Source: Dorea sp.
GTDB lineage: Bacteria; Bacillota_A; Clostridia; Lachnospirales; Lachnospiraceae
Assembly: GCA_016295505.1 (NCBI GenBank)
Contig: JAEDLC010000053.1
Span: 1 to 12,860 of the forward strand
Reading direction: 5' to 3'
DNA: 12,860 nt
The notes beneath the pieces are model-generated. The model was not told where the DNA came from, searched no databases, and saw only the letters and a program-made list of their open reading frames with translations. How positions within the stretch are numbered: the stretch's first letter is position 1; every line of letters begins with the position of its first letter. This document shows, piece after piece, positions 1 through 5,659 of this stretch. Position numbers and translations under genes: made by a program.

Positions 1-55
1 GGAGAGCATCTGCCTTACAAGCAGAGGGTCATAGGTTCGAGCCCTATTGGTCCCA
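1..55 (+). tRNA. tRNA-Val (anticodon TAC), 5' part outside window
   Basis: This is the 3' three quarters of a tRNA. The anticodon arm is at 9-25 (stem TCTGC/GCAGA, loop CTTACAA) with anticodon TAC at 16-18, which reads valine GUA codons. The T arm is at 31-47 (stem ATAGG/CCTAT, loop TTCGAGC). The 3' acceptor strand TGGTCCC is at 48-54 and the discriminator A at 55. CCA is not encoded. The 5' acceptor strand and part of the D arm lie upstream of the window. Confidence 0.93.
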
Positions 56-57
56 CT

Positions 58-80
58 TTACAACACACATCGTGTTGTAA
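58..80. other. Perfect hairpin between two tRNA genes
   Basis: A 9-bp perfect inverted repeat, TTACAACAC and GTGTTGTAA, with a 5-nt loop fills almost all of the 29-nt spacer between tRNA-Val and tRNA-Leu. No T-run follows, so it is unlikely to be a terminator. It could be a processing element of the tRNA precursor; that is inference. Confidence 0.6.
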
Positions 81-84
81 GAAT

Positions 85-171
85 GCCGCAGTGGCGGAAC
101 TGGCAGACGCACAGGACTTAAAATCCTGCGGGACTTATACTCCCGTACCGGTTCGATTCCGGTCTGCGGCA
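85..171 (+). tRNA. tRNA-Leu (anticodon TAA)
   Basis: Complete class II tRNA of 87 nt. The acceptor strands are GCCGCAG (85-91) and CTGCGGC (164-170), with discriminator A at 171. The anticodon stem is CAGGA/TCCTG around loop CTTAAAA, and the anticodon TAA is at 119-121. A long variable arm (roughly CGGGACTTATACTCCCG) precedes the T arm, whose loop reads GTTCGATTC. CCA is not encoded. It lies 29 nt after tRNA-Val in the same orientation and is probably cotranscribed with it. Confidence 0.96.
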
Positions 172-182
172 TTTGTTATTTT

Positions 183-213
183 AAGGCTTAATCCGTAAGG
201 GTTATGCCTTTTT
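183..213 (+). terminator. Terminator of the tRNA Val-Leu unit
   Basis: The stem is formed by 183-194 and 199-210: 12 positions with one T-T mismatch and one G-T pair, closed by a GTAA loop at 195-198. It is followed by TTTTT ending at 213. It sits 11 nt after the tRNA-Leu end, as expected for the end of that transcription unit. Confidence 0.75.
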
Positions 214-242
214 ATCTATCATTATTCAAAATGGTCTGGGAC

Positions 243-270
243 TAATCTAAAATAATCTAAAATAATCTGG
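243..270. repeat. Short 10-bp tandem repeat
   Basis: TAATCTAAAA occurs twice head to tail (243-252, 253-262), followed by a third truncated copy TAATCTGG (263-270). The ATCTA core recurs at about 276 and 286 and again inside the larger repeats downstream. The tract therefore looks like the upstream edge of one repeat-rich region reaching to about 733. Confidence 0.7.
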
Positions 271-311
271 TATGATCTAGTATTCATCTAATATTAGGCA
301 TCAATCCGCCG

Positions 312-566
312 ATCACCCATTGAAAAATCTATTGAAAATCAAATTTGATTCAGCTAGAAGTATCGGAAAGTAGGAATCTATCTGTTAAAAATCCATTAAA
401 ATCAAATCTTATTCATCTAGATGTATTAGAAAGCAGGAATCTATCTGTTAAAAATCCTTGAAAAATGAGTTTGGTTCAGCTAGAAGAATAGAAAAGCAAG
501 AATCTATCTGCCGAAAATAAGAAAAAAATTGAAATTAGAGCATCGAGAATTCTCTCATAATAAATA
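312..566. repeat. Degenerate 63-bp tandem repeat, four copies; possible relic of a repeat protein
   Basis: Copies begin at about 312, 375, 438 and 501, an exact 63-bp period for the last three. Copies 2 and 3 share an identical 20-bp start (375-394 and 438-457), and copy 4 keeps its first 10 bp, AATCTATCTG. Copies 1 and 2 match closely over their last ~45 bp. The period equals 21 codons. In the frame starting at 375 the copies read NLSVKNP, NLSVKNP and NLSAENK at their starts, and KSNLIQLEVSESR / KSNLIHLDVLESR at the ends of copies 1 and 2. The frame is broken by stops at 321, 333, 459, 489 and 558. Several copy-to-copy changes are synonymous or conservative. I see no start codon with a ribosome binding site. 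I read it as a decayed coding repeat, but a non-coding array is equally possible. Confidence 0.75.
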
Positions 567-625
567 TCTATTTGCTAAAAGCCCCGAGAAATCACCAAAA
601 TTGCTTGAAATTAGCATCGAGAATT
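529..625. repeat. Imperfect direct repeat about 74 bp apart
   Basis: TTGAAATTAGAGCATCGAGAATT (given as two pieces: TTGAAATTAG, then AGCATCGAGAATT) at 529-551 recurs at 605-625 with a 2-nt deletion. The neighbouring motif TATCTATTTGCTAAAA (565-580) has a diverged counterpart at about 641-660. It continues the repeat tract after the 63-bp units with a different spacing. Confidence 0.6.
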
Positions 626-648
626 ACTTGAAAAGGAGAAGCTATCTG

Positions 649-733
649 ATGTGCTGAAAATTTTACGTTCATATCCCATTAAAAATATCAATGTGTTGAA
701 AATTCCACACTAATATCCCACAAATATATATCA
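649..733. repeat. 42-bp tandem duplication just upstream of the nuclease-like gene
   Basis: Two copies lie at 649-690 and 691-733. Each starts ATGTG(C/T)TGAAAATT, has ATATCCCA at the same offset (671 and 713), and ends in an AAATAT(AT)ATCA-like run. The second copy ends directly at the ribosome binding site of the gene at 746, so it forms that gene's leader region. The second copy also contains an imperfect dyad at 693-710. Confidence 0.65.
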
Positions 734-745
734 GGAGGTTATACC

Positions 746-1540
746 ATGGAACAAGTGAAAGAATTATTGGAGGCACGAAAAAGTTTTCTGCTTCAGTTAA
801 AAAAAGAAAAAGTGGAGGCTCTCAGGACAGTCCCTGAAGGATCGCTGCGTGTCTGCAGTCATGGAAAGAGGACACAGTATTATCATAGAAATGATCCGAA
901 AGATTTTAGCGGTGTGTATATTCGCAGCAATGAGATTGAACTTGCAAGGGAGTTAGCGCAGAAAGATTATGATCAGAGAGTGCTTCGTGCGATTGAAAAA
1001 GAGGTGGATGCAATTGACACGTATTTCAATAATTATCCGCAGGTTAATGTAGAGAATGTATATGAAAGTCTGCATAAAGAACGTCAGAAATTAATCAAGC
1101 CAGTCGGGAAATCGGATCAGCAATATCTTCAGGAGTGGGAATGTGTAGAATATGAAGGAAAAGAATTTGATGAGAATATGCCGGAATTTTATACTGCAAA
1201 AGGCGAACGAGTACGTTCAAAGTCAGAGGTTATCATCGCAGATATGTTATACAGAGAAGGGATTCCTTATCGTTATGAATATCCCTTATATCTGAGAGGA
1301 ACAGGCAGGATTTACCCGGATTTTACAATTTTGAACTTAAGGCTGAGGAAGGAAATCCTATGGGAGCATCTGGGAATGATGGATGATTTTGCATATGCAG
1401 AAAAAACAGTTCGAAAAATTTCCGGTTATGAGCAAAATGGAATTTTCCCGGGAGAGGACTTAATTCTTACGTATGAAACAAGAAAAACTCCCTTGAATTC
1501 CAGAACAATCATGCTTATGATCAAGCATTATTTACTGTAA
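746..1540 (+). CDS. PD-(D/E)XK nuclease-like protein of unknown role
   Basis: 264 residues with no signal peptide or membrane segment, so probably cytoplasmic. AGGAGG at 733-738 lies 7 nt before the ATG. The N-terminal 150 residues are charged and helical-looking and I do not recognise them. The C-terminal ~110 residues carry the order of motifs seen in PD-(D/E)XK nuclease-fold proteins: KSE at 159-161 in a helix (SEVIIADML), YEYPL around 177-181, PDF at 191-193 and WEHLG at 206-210. These are followed by the downstream pattern MMDD...Y...K...Y..NGI, which I know from nuclease-like domains in clostridial and phage proteins. The usual third catalytic position of (D/E)XK is Leu209 rather than Lys, so activity is uncertain. 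The gene stands alone, after a repeat tract and next to a tRNA cluster, which suits an accessory gene. No methylase or partner gene is visible. The family call is by motif only. Confidence 0.7.
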   Translation: MEQVKELLEARKSFLLQLKKEKVEALRTVPEGSLRVCSHGKRTQYYHRNDPKDFSGVYIRSNEIELARELAQKDYDQRVLRAIEKEVDAIDTYFNNYPQVNVENVYESLHKERQKLIKPVGKSDQQYLQEWECVEYEGKEFDENMPEFYTAKGERVRSKSEVIIADMLYREGIPYRYEYPLYLRGTGRIYPDFTILNLRLRKEILWEHLGMMDDFAYAEKTVRKISGYEQNGIFPGEDLILTYETRKTPLNSRTIMLMIKHYLL

Positions 1541-1552
1541 AAAGCCTCAGAC

Positions 1553-1573
1553 AGGAAATCGTATTCCTTTTTT
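1553..1573 (+). terminator. Weak terminator after the nuclease-like gene
   Basis: A 5-bp stem, AGGAA (1553-1557) with TTCCT (1564-1568), encloses a 6-nt loop and runs into TTTTTT ending at 1573. The stem is short, but the T-run and the position 13 nt after the stop codon fit an intrinsic terminator. Confidence 0.4.
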
Positions 1574-1600
1574 AAAATCATATATTTTTTGATTATATTT

Positions 1601-1631
1601 TTGAAGTATTTTTATGTATTTCATGTATAAT
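1601..1631 (+). promoter_or_regulatory. Candidate promoter of the YitT-family gene
   Basis: TTGAAG at 1601-1606 and TATAAT at 1626-1631 are separated by 19 nt. A second overlapping TATAAT lies at 1631-1636. The surroundings are very AT-rich. The -10 is good; the spacing is longer than the usual 17 nt, so the -35 assignment is tentative. Confidence 0.4.
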
Positions 1632-1681
1632 ATAATTAAATCATGGAAAAAGGAGGAACCATCAGGTTCGGGAGAAATATT

Positions 1682-2533
1682 ATGTTAAAATTGAAAAAGT
1701 TAATTTCACCAAAAGAATTTTTTATTATTACGATTGCAGACTGTATCATTGCGGCAGCGGTATTTTTCTTTCTGGCACCCAGTCATGCGGCGGTAAGTTC
1801 TATATCAGGTCTTGCAATTGTACTTACAAACGTTGTTCCGCTGCATATTTCGACGATTACATTGATATTAAATGTAGTGCTTTTGATCCTGGGATTTTTC
1901 CTGTGCGGTTCGGATTTTGGATTTAAGACCGTATACGGAAGTGTATTGTTATCCGGGTATCTGGCAGTGTATGAGCATTTATTTCCTAATTATACTTCCA
2001 TTACAGAAAGCCCGGAACTGGATGTACTTTGCTATATTCTGGTAGTAAGTTTTGGGCTGAGTATGCTGTTTAATATCAATGCATCATCCGGGGGAATTGA
2101 TATTATTGCAAAGATTATGAATCAGTATCTTCATATTGAAATCGGACGTGCAATGACGATCGCAGGAACCTGTGTTGCACTTTCTTCCGCATTTTTCTAT
2201 GATAAAAAAATCGTTGTCCTGAGTTTGCTGGGAACGTACTTTAACGGTATGATTCTGGATCATTTTATCTTCGGTCACAACATCAAAAGACGTGTCTGTA
2301 TTATTTCTGAAAAGCTGGAAGAAATCAGAGAGTTTATCATCGTGAATCTTCACAGCGGCGCATCTCTGTATGAGACGACAGGGGCATATAAGATGGAAAA
2401 ACACACAGAACTTATAACAATTGTAGATAAGAATGAATATCAGAAATTAATGTCGTTTTTGAGGAAGACAGATCCCAATGCTTTTATTACGGTGTATACC
2501 GTAAGTGATATCCATTATACGATAAAACCTTAA
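1682..2533 (+). CDS. YitT family membrane protein (DUF161 + DUF2179)
   Basis: 283 residues from the ATG at 1682. About five or six hydrophobic segments occupy residues 12-200, including stretches near 12-32, 38-51, 55-75, 84-98, 115-131 and 157-182. A cytoplasmic DUF2179-type domain follows (about 203-280: VCIISEKLEEI, then GASLYETTGAY and DPNAFITVYTV). HISTITLILNVVLLILGF at 55-72 and NASSGGIDIIAK at 133-144 are the family signatures, although the usual glycine-rich loop after the first helix is degenerate here (SSISGLA). The family has no firmly assigned substrate. An in-frame ATG at 1643 would add 13 residues, but it has no Shine-Dalgarno and lies only 12 nt after the -10. The 1682 ATG has GGGAG 7 nt upstream. 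Oddly, the stronger AGGAGG (1651-1656) is 25 nt from that ATG. It is first in a loose forward block with the reductase gene 53 nt downstream. Confidence 0.85.
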   Translation: MLKLKKLISPKEFFIITIADCIIAAAVFFFLAPSHAAVSSISGLAIVLTNVVPLHISTITLILNVVLLILGFFLCGSDFGFKTVYGSVLLSGYLAVYEHLFPNYTSITESPELDVLCYILVVSFGLSMLFNINASSGGIDIIAKIMNQYLHIEIGRAMTIAGTCVALSSAFFYDKKIVVLSLLGTYFNGMILDHFIFGHNIKRRVCIISEKLEEIREFIIVNLHSGASLYETTGAYKMEKHTELITIVDKNEYQKLMSFLRKTDPNAFITVYTVSDIHYTIKP

Positions 2534-2586
2534 ATAGAGGTATGGAACAGTCTGAATGGAAACTTTGAACAGAGAAGGAGTTTACA

Positions 2587-3204
2587 ATGAAGGTTATTTT
2601 ATTAAACGGAAGCCCGCATGCGAATGGAAATACATACATTGCGCTGCATGAGATGGAGAAGACATTTGCAGAAGAGGGAATTGAAACGGAGATTGTGCAT
2701 ATCGGCAATAAGAATATCAGAGGCTGTATTGCCTGTCGTTCCTGCGCAAAGACCGGGAAATGTGTATTCGAGGATGAGGTAAATGCATTTGCGGCGAAGT
2801 TCGAAGCGTGTGACGGGCTTGTAATAGGAAGCCCGGTTTATTACGCGTCGGCCAATGCAACACTTGTGGCATTTCTGACACGGCTGTTTTTCAGTACACG
2901 TTTTGATAAAACTATGAAAGTCGGCGCAAGTGTGGTAGCTGCAAGAAGAGGAGGACTATCCTCTACCTTTGATGAACTGAACAAGTTTTTTACGATCTCC
3001 GGCATGCCGGTTGCTTCCGGACAATACTGGAACAGTATTCACGGCAGAGAGATTGGGGAGGCAGAGCAGGATCTGGAAGGTCTGCAGAGCATGCGCACTC
3101 TGACGCGCAACATGTCATTTCTGATCAAGAGTATCGCACTTGGAAAGGAAGCCTATGGAATTCCGCAGAAGGAGCCGATGCAGCCGACGAATTTTATCCG
3201 ATAA
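2587..3204 (+). CDS. Flavodoxin-fold NAD(P)H-dependent oxidoreductase, iron-sulfur flavoprotein-like
   Basis: 205 residues, soluble. The N-terminal strand and phosphate-binding loop MKVILLNGSPHANGNT is the FMN-binding start of the NADPH-dependent FMN reductase family. SPVYYASANA at about 82-91 is the second flavin-contacting loop. Between them, cysteines at 47, 50, 53 and 59 form a C-X2-C-X2-C-X5-C cluster, the spacing known from iron-sulfur flavoproteins of anaerobes, where it carries a 4Fe-4S centre. Many bacterial relatives keep the cysteines without proof of a cluster. Expected role: electron transfer or reduction of quinones, nitro compounds or similar acceptors using FMN; the substrate is unknown. 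AAGGAG at 2575-2580 lies 6 nt before the ATG. It follows the YitT gene by 53 nt and could be cotranscribed with it. Confidence 0.85.
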   Translation: MKVILLNGSPHANGNTYIALHEMEKTFAEEGIETEIVHIGNKNIRGCIACRSCAKTGKCVFEDEVNAFAAKFEACDGLVIGSPVYYASANATLVAFLTRLFFSTRFDKTMKVGASVVAARRGGLSSTFDELNKFFTISGMPVASGQYWNSIHGREIGEAEQDLEGLQSMRTLTRNMSFLIKSIALGKEAYGIPQKEPMQPTNFIR

Positions 3205-3221
3205 GATGAAAAAAGATTATG

Positions 3222-3252
3222 TTGACTCTACAATTATTGTAGAGTCTATAAT
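3222..3252 (+). promoter_or_regulatory. MerR-type promoter: dyad inside a 19-bp spacer
   Basis: The -35 is TTGACT (3222-3227) and the -10 is a perfect TATAAT (3247-3252), separated by 19 bp. A perfect dyad with arms GACTCTACAA (3224-3233) and TTGTAGAGTC (3237-3246) and a 3-nt centre fills the spacer. MerR-family activators act on promoters with overlong 19-20 bp spacers carrying such a dyad, which they shorten by DNA distortion. The site lies 42 nt before the MATE gene, so the pump is predicted to be switched on by a MerR-type regulator. No such regulator is encoded in the window. Confidence 0.75.
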
Positions 3253-3293
3253 TTTCTGGTAAAATATCGAAAGAAAGGAATCAGGAAATTATT

Positions 3294-4631
3294 ATGGAAA
3301 AGAATCTGACAACGGGAAGTGTATTTAAGACGATGCTTTCTTTTTCACTTCCTTTTTTATTATCATATTTTCTGCAGACGCTTTATGGGATGGCGGATCT
3401 GTTTATTATCGGACAGTTTAATGGTGTGGACAGTACGACAGCTGTGTCGATCGGAAGCCAGGTGATGCATATGCTGACGGTCATGATCGTTGGACTTGCC
3501 ATGGGCTCGACCGTTATGATCGGCAAGGCGATCGGAGCGCGGAAGCTGAGGCAGGCTTCTGAAGCAATTGGAAATACGATCATTCTGTTCCTGGGAGTAT
3601 CGATAGGAGTTACGATTGTGCTTCTGCTTGCTGTGAAACCCATCGTGGCAGTGATGTCCACTCCGGAAGAGGCGGTCGGTGGAACCATATCTTATCTTAT
3701 CATCTGTTTTATCGGGATCCCGTTTATCACAGCTTACAATATCATCAGTTCTGTTTTTCGTGGAATGGGTGATTCCAGAAGTCCGATGTATTTTGTGGCG
3801 GTTGCCTGTGTGGCGAACATCGGACTTGACTATCTGTTTATTGGTGCTCTGAAGCTTGGTCCGGCGGGGGCTGCGCTTGGAACCACAGTGTCCCAGACGC
3901 TCAGCGTTGTGGTGTCACTTCTGGTTATTATGCGAAGAAAGACGGGACTGACCCTGAACCGTGAGCACCTGCGACCACAGAAAAAGATTATGAAAGAATT
4001 GTTGAAGGTTGGACTTCCGGTGGCGCTTCAGGATGGATTTATTCAGATTTCTTTTATTGTAATTACAGTGATTGTAAATCAACGTGGGCTAAATGACGCT
4101 GCTGCGGTAGGAATCGTGGAGAAGATGATCGGCTTCTTGTTTCTGGTTCCGTCTTCCATGTTGTCTACGGTTTCCGCTCTTGCTGCTCAGAATATCGGTG
4201 CAGGCAGACATGACCGGGCAAAGCAGACACTGCGTTATGCTATTATGGTCTGCATTTCCTACGGGATTGTCTGTGCGCTTGTCATGCAGCTGTCAGCAGA
4301 ATCATTTATCGGATTGTTTTCGGAACATGCAGAAGTTGTCCGGCTTGGAACCCAGTATATGCATGGATATGTCTGGGACTGCATTCTGGCAGGAATTCAT
4401 TTTTGTTTTAGTGGTTATTTCTGTGCTTACGGACTGTCACAATTTTCGTTCCTGCATAACTCGGTGTCCATCATATGTGCGAGGATTCCACTTGCCTATC
4501 TGGCATCAAAGCGTTTCCCGGACACGTTATTTCCGATGGGACTTGCAACGGCAACAGGATCCTGTGTATCTGTGGTGATCTGTATCTGTGTATACATATG
4601 GATGCAGAGAAAAGTATTAAGAAATAATTAA
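3294..4631 (+). CDS. MATE family efflux transporter
   Basis: 445 residues, the normal length for the family, with about 12 hydrophobic segments in two related halves (second half starting near residue 228, LLKVGLPVALQDG). Family signatures are the start LTTGSVFKTMLSFSLPFLLS, VFRGMGDSRSPMYF near 154-167 and LAAQNIGAGRHDRAK near 306-320. MATE proteins are sodium- or proton-driven antiporters that expel cationic drugs, dyes or metabolites; the substrate here cannot be told from sequence. The ATG at 3294 has AGGAAA about 5-7 nt upstream, a moderate ribosome binding site. It sits directly downstream of the MerR-type promoter at 3222-3252. I see no clear terminator after it. Confidence 0.93.
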   Translation: MEKNLTTGSVFKTMLSFSLPFLLSYFLQTLYGMADLFIIGQFNGVDSTTAVSIGSQVMHMLTVMIVGLAMGSTVMIGKAIGARKLRQASEAIGNTIILFLGVSIGVTIVLLLAVKPIVAVMSTPEEAVGGTISYLIICFIGIPFITAYNIISSVFRGMGDSRSPMYFVAVACVANIGLDYLFIGALKLGPAGAALGTTVSQTLSVVVSLLVIMRRKTGLTLNREHLRPQKKIMKELLKVGLPVALQDGFIQISFIVITVIVNQRGLNDAAAVGIVEKMIGFLFLVPSSMLSTVSALAAQNIGAGRHDRAKQTLRYAIMVCISYGIVCALVMQLSAESFIGLFSEHAEVVRLGTQYMHGYVWDCILAGIHFCFSGYFCAYGLSQFSFLHNSVSIICARIPLAYLASKRFPDTLFPMGLATATGSCVSVVICICVYIWMQRKVLRNN

Positions 4632-4684
4632 AATATCAACAGGAAAAAGAAAGAATATCTTACTGAAATCGCCAGAAAACCTGA

Positions 4685-4709
4685 ACTTTACTTTGTTATC
4701 ATGTAAAGT
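4685..4709. promoter_or_regulatory. Inverted repeat in the leader of the C39 peptidase gene
   Basis: ACTTTAC (4685-4691) and GTAAAGT (4703-4709) form a 7-bp inverted repeat with an 11-nt spacer, ending 2 nt before the AGGAGG of the next gene. A protein bound here, or the folded RNA, would affect translation or transcription of the peptidase gene. I do not recognise the operator family and found no convincing -35/-10 pair beside it. Confidence 0.4.
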
Positions 4710-4726
4710 ACAGGAGGTGAAAGAGC

Positions 4727-5578
4727 ATGAAAAAGAACAGGCTCACAAGGCAAAAGCATAAAAGAAGAGTCAGGAGAATACAGAAACTGTTCTTAATCAG
4801 TGTTGTGGTTCTGGCAGCAGGAGGTTTTCTTTGGAATCGATGCAGCAGAATCATCGGTAACAATCTGGGCGTTGGGGATTACAGTATGACTGCTCTTTCA
4901 GATTCTTTCATAGGGAAAAATGAGATTGAACGATATGCAAAAAAGCATGGATTTACGTTATCCGATTATCCGGAGAATATGATCGAGCTTTATGAAAAGA
5001 ATGAGGAAGCCAGAGAATATGTTCTGGAGTATCCGATGAATAAGGATACAGTGCAGGAGATTCATCTGGAGGAATATGCATCCGCAGACCAGGTTCCGCT
5101 TCTGATGCAGTGGGATCAGCGCTGGGGATATAAGGGATATGCCGGAGCTCCGATGGGACTTAGCGGCTGCGGACCGACCTGTCTGTCAATGGTAACGATA
5201 TTTCTAACCGGTGATACTTCCAAAAATCCTGCATGGATGGCAGATTTTGCAACAGAACACGGTTATGCAGTTGATGATGTGGGCAGTGACTGGGCGTTGA
5301 TGTCACAGGGCGGCCTAGAACTTGGGATGGATGTGACAGAGATTCCGCCTGACAAAGAACGTGTGGAGGACAATCTCTATGTGGGCAATCCGATCGTTGC
5401 AATCATGGGGCCGGGAGACTTTACGACAGAAGGGCATTTTATTGTGCTGACAGGGATGGAGGACGGAAAGTGGAAGGTAAATGATCCCAACAGCAGGAAA
5501 AAATCTGAAAAAGTATGGGATCCGGATCTTGTCCTGGGACAGGCAAGGGATCTCTGGGTTTTTCGGAAAGCTGAGTAG
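4727..5578 (+). CDS. Membrane-anchored C39-type cysteine peptidase (Peptidase_C39_2)
   Basis: 283 residues. A very basic N-terminus (about 1-19) precedes one hydrophobic segment (about 20-36) with no lipobox or clear cleavage site, so it is probably a signal anchor with the enzyme outside the membrane. A linker of ~85 residues leads to the peptidase domain: VPLLMQWDQRWG with Gln128 (oxyanion), GCGPTC at 147-152 with the likely nucleophile Cys148, EGHFIVLTG with His237 and VNDPNS with Asp253. Cys, His and Asp are all present, so it should be active. Stand-alone C39_2 domains are papain-like proteins of mostly unknown substrate. They differ from the C39 domains fused to bacteriocin ABC exporters, and no exporter is seen here. 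AGGAGG at 4712-4717 lies 9 nt before the ATG. The gene is separate from MATE by 95 nt and from the next gene by an 81-nt promoter region. Confidence 0.85.
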   Translation: MKKNRLTRQKHKRRVRRIQKLFLISVVVLAAGGFLWNRCSRIIGNNLGVGDYSMTALSDSFIGKNEIERYAKKHGFTLSDYPENMIELYEKNEEAREYVLEYPMNKDTVQEIHLEEYASADQVPLLMQWDQRWGYKGYAGAPMGLSGCGPTCLSMVTIFLTGDTSKNPAWMADFATEHGYAVDDVGSDWALMSQGGLELGMDVTEIPPDKERVEDNLYVGNPIVAIMGPGDFTTEGHFIVLTGMEDGKWKVNDPNSRKKSEKVWDPDLVLGQARDLWVFRKAE

Positions 5579-5592
5579 GTCATGAAATCTGC

Positions 5593-5641
5593 TTGACAAC
5601 AAAATCTTACAGATGTAAGATTAATAAAAACTACAAATGTA
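5593..5641 (+). promoter_or_regulatory. Promoter with two BlaI/MecI/CopY-type operators
   Basis: TTGACA (5593-5598) and TAAGAT (5616-5621) are spaced 17 nt apart, a near-consensus promoter. TACAGATGTA (5608-5617) overlaps the spacer and -10 and is extended to 8-bp arms ATCTTACA/TGTAAGAT (5604-5611, 5614-5621). TACAAATGTA (5632-5641) lies just past the expected transcription start, 24 bp further on. The TACA-NN-TGTA core, repeated at a promoter, is the established operator of the Penicillinase_R family (BlaI, MecI, CopY). Position over and after the promoter implies repression of the lipoprotein gene. The repressor is not in this window. Confidence 0.8.
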
Positions 5642-5659
5642 AGACAAAAAGGAGCAGGA

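Noticed and set aside
214..733. CRISPR-like array
   Set aside because: The repeats are directly adjoining, degenerate and of unequal length, without unique spacers between identical repeats, and no cas gene is present.
3224..3246. Terminator of the reductase gene
   Set aside because: The stem is perfect but is followed by TATAATTTTC rather than a T-run, and it lies precisely between a -35 and a -10. Operator is the better reading, although partial attenuation cannot be excluded.
4180..4578. 132-codon forward ORF inside the MATE gene
   Set aside because: It is an overlapping frame of a clear MATE coding sequence and has no ribosome binding site or recognisable protein features.
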